Shown piece by piece: positions 9,273-20,138 of a DNA stretch of 64,000 bases. The position numbers and the translations under genes are program-made. The notes beneath the pieces are model-generated. The model worked only from the letters and a program-made list of their open reading frames with translations. It made no database searches and was not told where the DNA came from. The first letter of the stretch is position 1. Every line of letters begins with the position of its first letter. The DNA comes from Bosea sp. BIWAKO-01 (GTDB lineage: Bacteria > Pseudomonadota > Alphaproteobacteria > Rhizobiales > Beijerinckiaceae): contig NZ_BCQA01000001.1 in assembly GCF_001748145.1 (NCBI RefSeq), forward strand, positions 5,048,501 to 5,112,500, in the 5' to 3' direction.

Positions 9273-12200
9273 GTGAAGCCGGACCGAAGTCGCATTTCGG
9301 CCCCTTTCAGAACGCGAAAGTCCTTGGTGAACGAAGGTAACGACAAGGTCGGTCAGGAGCTGCCGCGGGTTGCGGCACCCGAAAACACGACCTGCGACGA
9401 GGTTGCTGCGGTCGCGCGGCGCGCGAAGGCTGGGCTTGTCACGATCGTGGTGGCGGTGGCTGTCGCTGTGGTGACGCTGGCGGGCGCGGCTGGCGCTCTG
9501 CTGGTTACCGGGATGATTCCGCTCTCGGGCCTCGAGGGCCGCATCTCGGCTGCGATTGCAGAGCGGCTTGGTCCTGACTGGCAGGTCGAGGCTGGCAGCG
9601 CAGAGCTCGGCCGGATCGACGGGCATGCCCAGCTCCGGGTCAGGCAGGTTTCGTTCCGCCACCGTAGCGGTGCAGCCTTCCGTGCGCCGGAGGCCGTGCT
9701 CGGCTATGTGCCGCTGGCGCTACTGCGCGGCGAAATCCGGCTCGTGTCGGTCGACCTGCGTGGCGTCAACATGCGCCTCGGCGTCAATCATGACGGCGCA
9801 TTGATCGTGAATGCGGATGCGGCCCCCCCGGAGCCGGTGGTGCAGCCGCCCGCCATTCCAGATGCCAGCCATTGGAACGTCTTTACCAACATCATGGAAG
9901 CCGTCGCGACGGTTGCGGCCGGAGACGGTCTTCTCGGCGCGCTCGAAACGGCAGGCATGCGCGGAGCGAGGCTGGCGCTGGTCGACCCCGATGGCCGACA
10001 GAGGACCAGTCTTGAGGATGTCGACATCAGATTGTCGCGTGTCGGCAACGGAGTCAGCCGCCTCACGATGAAGGGCCGGACCGGCTCGCGCTGGAAGGAA
10101 CTCGCCATCGACCTGTCGGCGGATCCGGATGGAACGCGGCGGGCGGAGATCGATGTCGTTCGCTTCGAGCCCGCCGAAGCTGTTGCTCTCGCCGTGGGCA
10201 CGTCCAGCATCGTGATCAATGGGCTGCCGATGAAGGGCAAGATCTCCCTGGCTCAGCGCCCGGGCGGCGAAAGCAAGATGTCGGCGCGCTTCGACATCCT
10301 TCCCGGCACGATCACGTTTCGCGACAGCCCGGTCGCACCGATTTCGGTCGATACAGCGCATGTCGAGTTGGAGAGCGGAACGGGGCTGGCTGATTTCCGT
10401 GTGACCTCGGCGGAGTTCAAGGCTGGTCCGACGGTGCTGCGCGGATCCGGCAGCTTGCGTGGAGAGAATGGCGTCTGGCGCATCGGGCTGGATGCAAAGG
10501 GGCAGATCGCTGGAATCGGCTCGGATCCGGCGGTCGCGATCGACAGCATCCAGAGCGGCATCGTCCTCGACAGCTCGGCCGGGGAAGTCCGTATCGAGAG
10601 TTTTTCGCTGCGCGGCCCTCTGATTGCGGTCGACATGACCGGGCTGGTGCAGAAGCGGGGCGAATCGCCTTATCAGCAGTTCTGGGTCCGGGCGACGGAT
10701 TCGGACGCGCGGGCCGCCCTTGCAATCTGGCCAGAGTGGACGGTGCCCCATCTGCACGCTTCGCTGAGCCGTGAGATGGCCGGGGGCCGCCTCGCTGCGG
10801 TGGATGTGAAGGTCGACCTGCCGGCAGAAGATCACGCCCGGATGCTGCAAGGCGCAGCCATGCCCGACAAGGCGCTGCGCGTGACGGTGGACGCGACGAA
10901 TGTGCGCTATCTGCCGGGACCCGGATTGCCGCCGCTGATCGACGGCGCAGTCAACGGTACCGCGACGGGCCGGACGGTCCAGCTCACTATCCCGAAGGCG
11001 ACAGCCGATCTGGGGGATGGCCGCAAGCTTGCGTTGAGCGAAGGCAGCTTTGGCATGCTCGATACCTGGGCGCCGCGTCCCCAGGCCAAGATCGGCTTCC
11101 GCTCCGTCGGGCCGGTTGATGCGGTCGCTGCACTCTTCTCCTTTCCCGCGCTCAAGGAATTCAATCCCGGAGCAGGCGATCCGGCATCGATCCGGGGCAG
11201 CAGTGACCTGAAGACCGTCATCGCCTTGCCGATGGTCGCAGAAGTCCAGCCCTCCGATGTCGTGGTCCAGAGCTCCGGCACGCTCTCCAACATTGCCTCC
11301 GATACATTGCTCGGTACCGAGAAACTCGAAGGAGCCAATTTCACGGTCGGATTCGATCGAGCTGGCCTTTCGATCCGGGGCGAAGGCCGCGTCGGCGGCG
11401 AGCGCGCGCAGATGGAGATCCGCCAGAACGCGAAGGGACAGGGCGAAGCGACGCTTGCCTTCACCCTCGACAACGCCGCCCGCCAGAAGCGCGGCTTCGG
11501 GCCGGAACTCGGCGTCAATGGTCCCGTGCAGGTCAAGGTATCGAAACAGCTCGGCAAGGGTGCGGAAATCGCGCCGCGTGTCGAACTTGATCTGACCAAG
11601 GCGGCGATCGACGGAGTGATCCCGGGTTTTGCCAAGCCCGCCGGGCGGGCGGGGCGGGCGACCTTCAATTACTTGGTCGATGCCGATGGTCCCGATCTCG
11701 ATGATTTCACGCTCGATGCGTCGCCGGTCCTGATCCGTGGCAAGATCGAGCTCAACAAGCAGAGCGGGTTCGAGGGGGCCAGCCTCTCGCAGTTTCGGAT
11801 ATCACCCGGCGACAATCTCAAGGTCGAGGCCAAGCGTGACGGCACGGTAACGAAGATGGTGATCCGCGGGCAGGTTGCCGATGTCCGGCCCTTCATTCGT
11901 GACCTTCAGGTCGGCGCGGCCCCGACGACGCGAGGCGACAAGAGCGCCGCGCGCGGCAACGATGTCGATGTCGATCTCGACGTGCCGATCCTGACCGGAT
12001 TCAACAACGAAGCGATCGGCAACGGCGTGCTGAAGTTCTCGAAGCGAAATGGTGACCTGCGCTCCCTGAGTTTCGAGGGCCGCATCGGCCGGGCAAGCGT
12101 TTCGGCAAGGCAGGCACGTCAAGGCGAAGGCGCCGGCACACTCGTCCTGCAGTCGGAGAATGGCGGCTCGGTGCTGCGCTTCTTTGACTTCTACCGCCGG

Positions 12201-12794
12201 GCTCACGGCGGAGATCTGGTGCTGACGCTGGGCCCGGGCGACACGCGCCAAAACGGAGAGCTGCTCTTCCGCAACTTCGTCGTGCGCGACGAGCCGGCGT
12301 TGCGGCGGGTCCTCGGCGAGCAGGCGGTTACGGCCCTGTCCGGCGATCGCGTAGGCGGAGCGGCAGGCCGCATCGACGCGAGCGAGGTCGCCTTCACCAA
12401 GCTGAGGGCAGAATTCACCCGTTCTGCCAGCCGCCTGGATGTCTCGGATATGGTGATCTGGGGGCAGCAGATCGGGTTCACACTTCAGGGGAATGTCGAT
12501 TACGGCCGCGACAAGGTCGATATCGGGGGCACCTTCGTGCCGAGCTATGCCTTCAACAATGCCTTCGCGCAGGTGCCGGTCGTCGGGATGATCCTCGGCG
12601 GAGGTCAGTATGGCGGCTTGTTCGCCCTGAATTTCCGGATATCGGGACCTGCCAGCGCGCCGACCATGTCGATCAATCCGCTCTCCGCGATTGCGCCGGG
12701 CATCCTGCGCCGTTTCGTCGACCCGCTCGGGGGGGCCCCTCTGGAGCGCCCCGCCAGGCCACCGGTCCCGGCGCCGAGCCAGGCCCAGCGCTGA
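9273..12794 (+). CDS. large AsmA-like / YhdP-type envelope protein
   Basis: A 1173-residue protein with one N-terminal membrane helix (about residues 53-77) and a long, mostly beta-strand periplasmic body. The C-terminal part (about 930-1150, with VDIGGTFVPSYAFNNAFAQVPVVG and a GGQYGGLFALNFRISGP-type ending) resembles AsmA_2/DUF3971 domains of the AsmA, TamB and YhdP group. These proteins bridge inner and outer membranes, and some move phospholipids. The start is uncertain: this GTG gives the longest frame, and another GTG 18 codons inside is equally possible; neither has a strong ribosome site. It ends convergently with tyrS. Confidence 0.82.
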   Translation: MKPDRSRISAPFRTRKSLVNEGNDKVGQELPRVAAPENTTCDEVAAVARRAKAGLVTIVVAVAVAVVTLAGAAGALLVTGMIPLSGLEGRISAAIAERLGPDWQVEAGSAELGRIDGHAQLRVRQVSFRHRSGAAFRAPEAVLGYVPLALLRGEIRLVSVDLRGVNMRLGVNHDGALIVNADAAPPEPVVQPPAIPDASHWNVFTNIMEAVATVAAGDGLLGALETAGMRGARLALVDPDGRQRTSLEDVDIRLSRVGNGVSRLTMKGRTGSRWKELAIDLSADPDGTRRAEIDVVRFEPAEAVALAVGTSSIVINGLPMKGKISLAQRPGGESKMSARFDILPGTITFRDSPVAPISVDTAHVELESGTGLADFRVTSAEFKAGPTVLRGSGSLRGENGVWRIGLDAKGQIAGIGSDPAVAIDSIQSGIVLDSSAGEVRIESFSLRGPLIAVDMTGLVQKRGESPYQQFWVRATDSDARAALAIWPEWTVPHLHASLSREMAGGRLAAVDVKVDLPAEDHARMLQGAAMPDKALRVTVDATNVRYLPGPGLPPLIDGAVNGTATGRTVQLTIPKATADLGDGRKLALSEGSFGMLDTWAPRPQAKIGFRSVGPVDAVAALFSFPALKEFNPGAGDPASIRGSSDLKTVIALPMVAEVQPSDVVVQSSGTLSNIASDTLLGTEKLEGANFTVGFDRAGLSIRGEGRVGGERAQMEIRQNAKGQGEATLAFTLDNAARQKRGFGPELGVNGPVQVKVSKQLGKGAEIAPRVELDLTKAAIDGVIPGFAKPAGRAGRATFNYLVDADGPDLDDFTLDASPVLIRGKIELNKQSGFEGASLSQFRISPGDNLKVEAKRDGTVTKMVIRGQVADVRPFIRDLQVGAAPTTRGDKSAARGNDVDVDLDVPILTGFNNEAIGNGVLKFSKRNGDLRSLSFEGRIGRASVSARQARQGEGAGTLVLQSENGGSVLRFFDFYRRAHGGDLVLTLGPGDTRQNGELLFRNFVVRDEPALRRVLGEQAVTALSGDRVGGAAGRIDASEVAFTKLRAEFTRSASRLDVSDMVIWGQQIGFTLQGNVDYGRDKVDIGGTFVPSYAFNNAFAQVPVVGMILGGGQYGGLFALNFRISGPASAPTMSINPLSAIAPGILRRFVDPLGGAPLERPARPPVPAPSQAQR

Positions 12795-12800
12795 GCCTGG

Positions 12801-12832
12801 CTCAGTGTCGCGACTTGGTGTCGCGACCTGAG
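12801..12832. terminator. hairpin between convergent asmA-like gene and tyrS
   Basis: CTCAG and GTCGCGAC on the left pair with GTCGCGAC and CTGAG on the right, a 13-bp stem with one bulged T and a TTGGT loop. It sits in the 43-base gap between two converging genes. It is suited to stop or stabilise transcripts from both sides, although no long T-run follows on either strand. Confidence 0.6.
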
Positions 12833-12837
12833 GCCGC

Positions 12838-14082
12838 CTATTCCGGCCGCAGCAGGACGTGCTTCTTGCGGCCGAAGGAGAGCTTGATCACGCCCTCCGG
12901 CGAGAGGTGGCCTGCACCGAGCGCTGCGCGCTCATCGGTGACGACCTCGTCATTGACGCGAAGACCTCCGGACTTGACCTGCCGGCGGGCTTCGCCGGTC
13001 GAGGGCACCAGGCCGGCGGTGACGAAGGCGGTCAGGACGCCGAGACCTGCGTCGAGAGCGGTCTGCGAGACTCCGACACTCGGCAGGTCCTCTGCGAGCG
13101 TACCCTCCTCAAAGGTCCGGCGCGCCGTCTCGAAGGCCGCTTCTGCAGCCTCGCGGCCATGCAGCAATGCGGTGGCCTCCGTCGCGAGTACCTTCTTGGC
13201 GTCGTTGATCTCGGAGCCGCCGAGGGCCGCCAGACGGGCGATCTCGTCCATCGGGAGCTTGGTGTAGAGCTTCAGGAAGCGCTCGACATCGGCGTCCTCG
13301 GTGTTGCGCCAGAACTGCCAGAACTCATAGGGGCTCATCAGATCGGCATTGAGCCAGACGGCGCCATTGGCGGTCTTGCCCATCTTGCCGCCCGAGGCCG
13401 TCGTCAGCAGCGGCGACGTCAGCGCATAGAGCTGCACATTCGCCATGCGGTGGCCGAGGTCGATGCCATTGATGATATTGCCCCACTGGTCGGAGCCGCC
13501 CATCTGCAGCACGCAGCCCGTGCGCTTGTTCAGCTCCACGAAGTCGTAGGCCTGCAGGATCATGTAGTTGAATTCGAGGAAGGAAAGCGACTGCTCGCGG
13601 TCGAGCCGCGTCTTCACGCTGTCGAAGGACAGCATGCGGTTGACCGAGAAGTGACGGCCGACATCGCGCAGGAACTCGAGATAGTTGAGCCCGAGCAGCC
13701 AGTCGGCATTGTTCATCATGCTCGCCGCACCATCGAAGTCGAGATAACGGGCAAAAACCTTGCGGATACCCGCCAGGTTGCGCTCGATGTCTTCGACCGT
13801 CAGCAGCTTGCGCGCCTCGTCCTTGAAGGACGGGTCACCCACCATCGTGGTGCCGCCGCCCATCAGCGCGATTGGCTTGTGACCGGTCTCCTGCATCCAG
13901 TGCAGCATCATGATCTGGATGAGCGAGCCCGCATGAAGCGACGTCGCGGTTGCGTCGAAGCCGATATAGGCGCTGATCGGCCCCTTCAACGCAGCCGCAT
14001 CAAGCCCTTCCGGATCGGAGATCTGATGAACATAGCCGCGCTCGGAGAGAACGCGCAGAAGATCGGATTTGAAAGTCGTCAT
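12838..14082 (-). CDS. tyrS: tyrosyl-tRNA synthetase
   Basis: Charges tRNA-Tyr. The 414-residue class-I synthetase has the HIGH-equivalent LHAGS at residues 49-53, the KMSKS-equivalent GGKMGKT about residue 230, and a C-terminal S4 RNA-binding domain ([16 protein letters not shown]). The Gly-Phe-Asp-Ala block at 41-44 and the [11 protein letters not shown] segment are tyrosine-pocket signatures. I chose the ATG beginning [12 protein letters not shown], because the frame continues 15 codons upstream without family resemblance. The neighbouring minus-strand hydrolase is separated by a dispersed palindromic repeat. Confidence 0.97.
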   Translation of the reverse strand: MTTFKSDLLRVLSERGYVHQISDPEGLDAAALKGPISAYIGFDATATSLHAGSLIQIMMLHWMQETGHKPIALMGGGTTMVGDPSFKDEARKLLTVEDIERNLAGIRKVFARYLDFDGAASMMNNADWLLGLNYLEFLRDVGRHFSVNRMLSFDSVKTRLDREQSLSFLEFNYMILQAYDFVELNKRTGCVLQMGGSDQWGNIINGIDLGHRMANVQLYALTSPLLTTASGGKMGKTANGAVWLNADLMSPYEFWQFWRNTEDADVERFLKLYTKLPMDEIARLAALGGSEINDAKKVLATEATALLHGREAAEAAFETARRTFEEGTLAEDLPSVGVSQTALDAGLGVLTAFVTAGLVPSTGEARRQVKSGGLRVNDEVVTDERAALGAGHLSPEGVIKLSFGRKKHVLLRPE

Positions 14083-14139
14083 GGCGAAAGCTCGTTTGCA
14101 TAATGCGACCTCATCTCCGAGGAGCAACCGCGGATTGCG

Positions 14140-14196
14140 TCCCGAAGGATGTCTCCAGCATGCGCTGGAGCGCCCTCCGGGATGCCGCTTCGCGGC
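14140..14196. repeat. REP-like palindromic repeat between two minus-strand genes
   Basis: A nested hairpin: TCCCGAAGG (14140-14148) pairs with CCTCCGGGA (14174-14182) with one mismatch, enclosing CTCCAG/CTGGAG at 14153-14158 and 14165-14170. A second small hairpin follows, GCCGC-TTC-GCGGC. The phrases GGAGCCGCGAAGCGGC and CTCCAGCGCATGCTGGAG on the minus strand recall short interspersed palindromes I know from many Rhizobiales genomes; the match is from memory. Confidence 0.6.
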
Positions 14197-14217
14197 TCCC
14201 CGGGATGAGGGCTGAAT

Positions 14218-14889
14218 TCAGACCTGTTCCTGTTCGGCCTTGCTGATCTCGGGTCCGACCTTGCGGTCGAGATAGGCGCTGACCGCCTCCATCAGCTGGT
14301 CGACGCGGCCATCGAAGAAGTGGTTGGCGCCCTCGACGACGGCGTGTTCGATCTGGATACCCTTCTGGGTCTTCACCTTCTCGATCACGGCCATGACTTC
14401 CTTGACGGGTGCCACGCGATCTTCGGAACCGTGCACGAACAGTCCGGATGAAGGGCAGGGGGCCAGGAAGGAGAAATCATAGCGGTTCGCCATCGCGGCG
14501 ATCGACATGAAGCCCTCGATCTCCGGGCGGCGCATCAGAAGCTGCATGCCGATCCAGGCGCCGAAGGAGACGCCGGTGATCCAGCAGCTCTTGGCCTCGG
14601 GGTTCAGAGCCTGCATCCAGTCCAGCGCAGCGGCGGCGTCCGACAATTCACCGGCGCCATGGTCGAAATGGCCCTGGCTGCGGCCGACGCCGCGGAAGTT
14701 GAAGCGCAGCGCCGAAAAGCCCCGGTTCACGAAGGTGTAGAATAGGTTGTAGACGATTTGGTTGTTCATCGTGCCGCCGAACTGAGGGTGCGGGTGCAGG
14801 ATGATGGCGAGCGGGGCGCCCTTCTTCTTTGCGGGCTGGTAGCGACCTTCGATCCGTCCGGCCGGTCCGTTGAAAATCACCTCGGGCAT
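14218..14889 (-). CDS. alpha/beta hydrolase (COG2945-type)
   Basis: A 223-residue serine hydrolase of the small alpha/beta type. Visible elements are ILHPHPQFGGTMNN with the oxyanion-loop HPHP, the nucleophile elbow GVSFGA, the acid in HGSEDRVAP and the final histidine in GANHFFDG, giving a complete triad. The substrate is unknown. I chose the ATG at MPEVIFNGP, preceded by AAAGGCGAG, because the frame upstream of it lacks family similarity. It is divergent from the suf operon and shares its upstream region with the Irr-box-like site, so it might be co-controlled by iron. Confidence 0.85.
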   Translation of the reverse strand: MPEVIFNGPAGRIEGRYQPAKKKGAPLAIILHPHPQFGGTMNNQIVYNLFYTFVNRGFSALRFNFRGVGRSQGHFDHGAGELSDAAAALDWMQALNPEAKSCWITGVSFGAWIGMQLLMRRPEIEGFMSIAAMANRYDFSFLAPCPSSGLFVHGSEDRVAPVKEVMAVIEKVKTQKGIQIEHAVVEGANHFFDGRVDQLMEAVSAYLDRKVGPEISKAEQEQV

Positions 14890-15008
14890 ATCACACTCGC
14901 CTTTTGTTGGGGCAGAGCCGCGCGCAACCGGCAAATCGGCGGCATACTGCCGTCCAAAATGTCCCGCTGCCCTTGACGGACCTGCCGCTCGCGCCCTACA
15001 TCAAGCGC

Positions 15009-15023
15009 TTAGAATAGTTCTAA
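15009..15023. promoter_or_regulatory. Irr box (iron control element-like palindrome)
   Basis: TTAGAA-TAG-TTCTAA is a perfect 6+6 palindrome with a 3-base spacer, matching the core of the ICE motif bound by Irr in rhizobia. It lies 162 bases before the first suf-operon gene and 120 bases from the divergent hydrolase. Irr/RirA control of suf operons is established in several rhizobia; that this site is bound here is an inference. The rest of the 295-base divergent region shows no gene. Confidence 0.75.
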
Positions 15024-15184
15024 CAGCCGTGAACAAGACCGGAACAAACGAGCGGTTTGCCGTTTTGGCGAACCTGCGGTCCCGGAACACGGCCGGTTGG
15101 ATGGGCGGCTATAGCACGGCGCAGGGGTGCAATTTCAAGCATTTCGTGCCGGCCAGGCCGACGCTGGATCGGAGCTTCGCAAAC

Positions 15185-16390
15185 GTGACCGGGTCAGCCC
15201 GCAGCTATCTCGACCACAACGCCACCACGCCGGTTCGCCCGGACGTGGCGGAGGCGATGCTGGCCGCGTTGCGCATGCCCGGTAATCCATCCTCCGTCCA
15301 CGCTGAAGGCAGGCTGGCGCGGGCTGCTGTCGAGAAGGCACGGGAACAGGTCGCGCGCCTTTGCGCTGCCAGTCCGGCCAACGTCGTTTTCACCAGCGGC
15401 GGCACCGAGGCCAATGCCACGGTGCTTTCGCCGGGGCTGATGGAATGCAGTGGCGGACGCGATTGCGTCCGCGTGCCGGGCTCGCTTCTGCTTTTTGGCG
15501 CGACCGAGCATGCCTGCGTCCGCGACGGTCATCGCTTCGCGGGTGGTGCCGCAGAAGCCATCCCGGTTGATGCCACGGGGCTTGCCGATCTGGTCTGGCT
15601 CGAGGCGCGGCTGCAGAGATTGGCCAGCGAGCAACCCGGCGCGCGGGCGCTCGTTTCGCTGCATCTTGCGAATAACGAAACCGGTGTCATTCAGCCGATT
15701 GCCGAAGCGGCGGCCATTGCCAGGCGTTACGGCGCGCTGCTGCACTGCGACGCGGTTCAGGCTGCCGGCAAGATTTCTATCGATATCAACACATTGGGTG
15801 CAGATGTTCTGGCGCTGTCTGCGCACAAGATCGGTGGTCCGAAGGGAGTTGGCGCCATCGTCCTCCGCGGTGGTGCCTACGAACTCGGCGACAAGCCGGT
15901 TCGCGGTGGTGGGCAGGAACGCGGCTGGCGTGCCGGCACAGAAAACGTTCCCGGCATTGTCGGCTTCGGCGTCGCTGCCGCGATCGCCGGCGAGGCCATC
16001 GCGACCGAGGCGGCCAGGCTTTCGAAGCTCCGCAACATGCTGGAAGCCGGTATCCTCGCCCTTGCGCCGGAGACGGTCCTATTCGGTGGCTCTGCTCCGC
16101 GTCTGCCGAATACCAGCGCCTTCGCGACGCCGGGGATCAAGGCGGAAACGGCGTTGATCATGCTGGATCTCGCTGGCATAGCGCTCTCGTCCGGCTCGGC
16201 CTGCTCCTCGGGTAAGGTCAAGCGCTCGCATGTCCTGGATGCCATGGGCGTCGACCCTGTCATGAGCGCAGGGGCCTTGCGGGCGAGCCTGGGATGGACC
16301 ACTTCCGAGGCCGACATCGCTCATTTCCTTGCGGCATACGCGAAGGCGCTTGCCGCCAAAACCGGTCGGGAGAGGCAGGCGGCGGCCTGA
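15185..16390 (+). CDS. cysteine desulfurase, NifS/IscS type
   Basis: A PLP enzyme that takes sulfur from cysteine for iron-sulfur cluster assembly. The 401-residue product begins SYLDHNATTPVRPDV, a NifS/IscS signature. It has the PLP lysine Lys215 in SAHKIGGPKG and the sulfur-carrying Cys340 in SGSACSSGK. The start is a GTG with GGAG about 9 bases upstream; the longer upstream reading is not protein-like. It leads the suf operon, which also contains a second desulfurase (SufS-type) five genes later, an arrangement reported from rhizobial suf operons. Confidence 0.9.
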   Translation: MTGSARSYLDHNATTPVRPDVAEAMLAALRMPGNPSSVHAEGRLARAAVEKAREQVARLCAASPANVVFTSGGTEANATVLSPGLMECSGGRDCVRVPGSLLLFGATEHACVRDGHRFAGGAAEAIPVDATGLADLVWLEARLQRLASEQPGARALVSLHLANNETGVIQPIAEAAAIARRYGALLHCDAVQAAGKISIDINTLGADVLALSAHKIGGPKGVGAIVLRGGAYELGDKPVRGGGQERGWRAGTENVPGIVGFGVAAAIAGEAIATEAARLSKLRNMLEAGILALAPETVLFGGSAPRLPNTSAFATPGIKAETALIMLDLAGIALSSGSACSSGKVKRSHVLDAMGVDPVMSAGALRASLGWTTSEADIAHFLAAYAKALAAKTGRERQAAA

Positions 16391-16451
16391 CTGTTCCGGC
16401 GACTATCTTGAACGAACCGGCGGGCCTTGAACCCGCGACTGGAGACTGAAT

Positions 16452-17924
<1,473 letters not shown>

Positions 17925-18039
17925 CGCGACATCACCGTCTGGCATGTCCAGACCGGCCACGCCCTTCTTGAACAGACACCAGCCGCGGATGCTTGGCACA
18001 AGACCGAGCGCGACGCGGCAGAAACCGGAACTCTGACCA

Positions 18040-18792
18040 ATGCTCGAAATTCGCAACCTGACCGTCAAGATCGCCGACGAGGACACCCAGATCCTGAACG
18101 GCCTGAACCTCACCGTGAATGATGGCGAAGTCGCTGCCATCATGGGGCCGAACGGCTCCGGCAAGTCGACCCTGTCTTATGTCATCGCCGGCAAGGAGGA
18201 CTATGAGGTCCTCGACGGCGAGATTCTGCTGAATGGCGAGAACGTGCTGGAGATGGAGGCCGATGCCCGCGCCGCCGCCGGCATCTTCCTGGCCTTCCAA
18301 TATCCGCTGGAGATCCCAGGCGTCGCCACCATGACCTTCCTGAAGGCGGCGATGAACGCGCAGCGCAGGGCTCGCGGCGAGGACGAACTGCTGACGCCGG
18401 ACTTCATCAAGCGTGTCAATACGGCTGCTGATGGCCTTGGCATCAATCGTGAAATGCTCCGCCGCCCGCTCAATGTCGGCTTCTCCGGCGGTGAGAAGAA
18501 GCGCATGGAGATCCTGCAGATGGCGCTGCTCGCGCCCTCGATGTGCATCCTTGACGAGACCGATTCCGGCCTCGACATCGACGCGCTGCGCATCGTTGCC
18601 GAAGGCGTCAATGCCTTGCGCGACAAGAGCCGCGGCTTCCTGGTGATCACCCACTACCAACGCCTGCTCGAGCACATCGTGCCCGACACCGTGCATGTCA
18701 TGGCCAAGGGTCGCATCGTCCGCACCGGGGGCAAGGAACTGGCCCTGGAGCTCGAGAAGAGCGGTTACGCGTCCTATGGGGAGGCCGCCTGA
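18040..18792 (+). CDS. sufC: Fe-S cluster assembly ATPase SufC
   Basis: ABC-type ATPase that drives SufB-SufD remodelling. The 250-residue product has Walker [10 protein letters not shown] at residues 36-44, the SufC-type signature [11 protein letters not shown] and Walker [14 protein letters not shown], where SufC has Asp-Glu-Thr-Asp-Ser. No membrane segment is present. The gene is 115 bases after sufB, and its TGA overlaps the sufD ATG by one base, which fits translational coupling. The family is diagnostic for the Suf pathway. Confidence 0.98.
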   Translation: MLEIRNLTVKIADEDTQILNGLNLTVNDGEVAAIMGPNGSGKSTLSYVIAGKEDYEVLDGEILLNGENVLEMEADARAAAGIFLAFQYPLEIPGVATMTFLKAAMNAQRRARGEDELLTPDFIKRVNTAADGLGINREMLRRPLNVGFSGGEKKRMEILQMALLAPSMCILDETDSGLDIDALRIVAEGVNALRDKSRGFLVITHYQRLLEHIVPDTVHVMAKGRIVRTGGKELALELEKSGYASYGEAA

Positions 18793-20138
18793 TGGCCATC
18801 GTCACCCCGCTGAAGACCGCGGCCGAGCAGGTTCTCGCCCAGCAGTTCGCCAATGTGAAGGCTGAGCTGCCGGGAGCCGGGCCGGTTCGCAAGCTGCGCG
18901 AAGATGCCTTCGCCGGCTTCGAGGCCAAGGGCCTGCCGCATCGCCGCCTCGAAGCCTGGCGCTATACGGATCTGCGCATGATGCTGCGCGAGGCGAAGCC
19001 TCTCGCCGGCGGCAATGCTGCAACCCAGGCCGTGCGCGACCGTCTTTCCACGCTGAAGCTGGACGGTCTCAGGCTCGTCCTGATCGACGGCGCCTTCAAT
19101 GCCGAGCTTTCGGGCCTCGATGCGTTGCCCGACGGTGTCACGGTTCATGCCCTGGCCGACGCGCTGGTTTCGCCACGCGAGGATCTGACACGGATCCTGT
19201 CTGGGCCCGGTGTTGCCGAAGGCGATACCGGCCTGATGCTCAATACGGCGTTGATGCGTGACGGTGTCCTGGTCGAGATCGCGGAAGGCACCGAACTCGC
19301 TGCCCCGATCGCGATCATCTCGCTCGCCTCCGGCGATGAGGAACAGGCGATCTTCAGCCGTTCGGTCGTGCTTGCCGGCAAGGGCGTCAAGGGCTCGATC
19401 GTCGAGATCAGCGAGAACGCCGGGTCGAAAGCTGCGCAGATCAACACGGCGATCGTCTTCGAGGCCGGAGACGAGAGCGAGATTCAGCACATCCGGCTCG
19501 TCACGCGCCAGCCGGCCGAGACGGTGCAGGTACTGAGCCTGCTTGCGACTGTTGGCGCCCATGCCAAGTTCGACTCCTTCGCGCTGATCTGCAACGCGGG
19601 AACGGTCCGCCAGCAGCATTTCGTGCGTTATGCGGGAGAGCACACCGAAGTCGGACTACGCGGCGTCAACCTGCTCGGCGGCCAGGAGCATTCCGACGTT
19701 ACGCTCGTGGTTGACCATGAAGTCCCTAACGGCACCAGCCGCGAGTTGTTCAAGTCGATCATCGGCGGCGAAGGCACCGGCGTCTTCCAGGGCAAGGTCA
19801 TCGTGCGCCAGCATGCGCAGAAGACGGATGGCAGCATGAAGAGCAACGCACTGCTCCTGAACGACGGTGCGACCATGTTCAACAAGCCCGAGCTCGAGAT
19901 CTTCGCCGACGATGTGGTCTGCGGTCATGGCGCCACCGTGGCGCAGATCGATGGCGAACAGCTCTTCTATCTGATGGCGCGCGGCCTGCCGCGGCCTCAG
20001 GCCGAGGCGCTGGTTCTGCAGGCCTTTGCGGGCGAAGCGGTCGAGTTCGTTGCCGACGAGGCGTTGCGCGAGCTGATCATGGGCGAAGTCGAAGGTTGGC
20101 TCGCGAACCGCGAGCACGCAGCCGGGAAGGCAGCCTGA
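18792..20138 (+). CDS. sufD: Fe-S cluster assembly protein SufD
   Basis: Partner of SufB in the SufBC2D scaffold. The 448-residue product has an N-terminal region with LPHRRLEAWRYTDLRMML (the SufD entry motif), and a C-terminal half with VRQHAQKTDGSMKSNALLL, the histidine- and Gln-rich block typical of SufB/SufD beta-helix cores. Its start overlaps the sufC stop, and its own TGA overlaps the next gene's ATG by one base, so translation across sufC, sufD and the tautomerase is probably coupled. Confidence 0.96.
   Translation: MAIVTPLKTAAEQVLAQQFANVKAELPGAGPVRKLREDAFAGFEAKGLPHRRLEAWRYTDLRMMLREAKPLAGGNAATQAVRDRLSTLKLDGLRLVLIDGAFNAELSGLDALPDGVTVHALADALVSPREDLTRILSGPGVAEGDTGLMLNTALMRDGVLVEIAEGTELAAPIAIISLASGDEEQAIFSRSVVLAGKGVKGSIVEISENAGSKAAQINTAIVFEAGDESEIQHIRLVTRQPAETVQVLSLLATVGAHAKFDSFALICNAGTVRQQHFVRYAGEHTEVGLRGVNLLGGQEHSDVTLVVDHEVPNGTSRELFKSIIGGEGTGVFQGKVIVRQHAQKTDGSMKSNALLLNDGATMFNKPELEIFADDVVCGHGATVAQIDGEQLFYLMARGLPRPQAEALVLQAFAGEAVEFVADEALRELIMGEVEGWLANREHAAGKAA

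Noticed and set aside
14870..15184. N-terminal extension of the first cysteine desulfurase
   Set aside because: The extension crosses the Irr box and the divergent promoter, has no similarity to desulfurases, and a GTG with GGAG just before the SYLDHNATT motif explains the start better.
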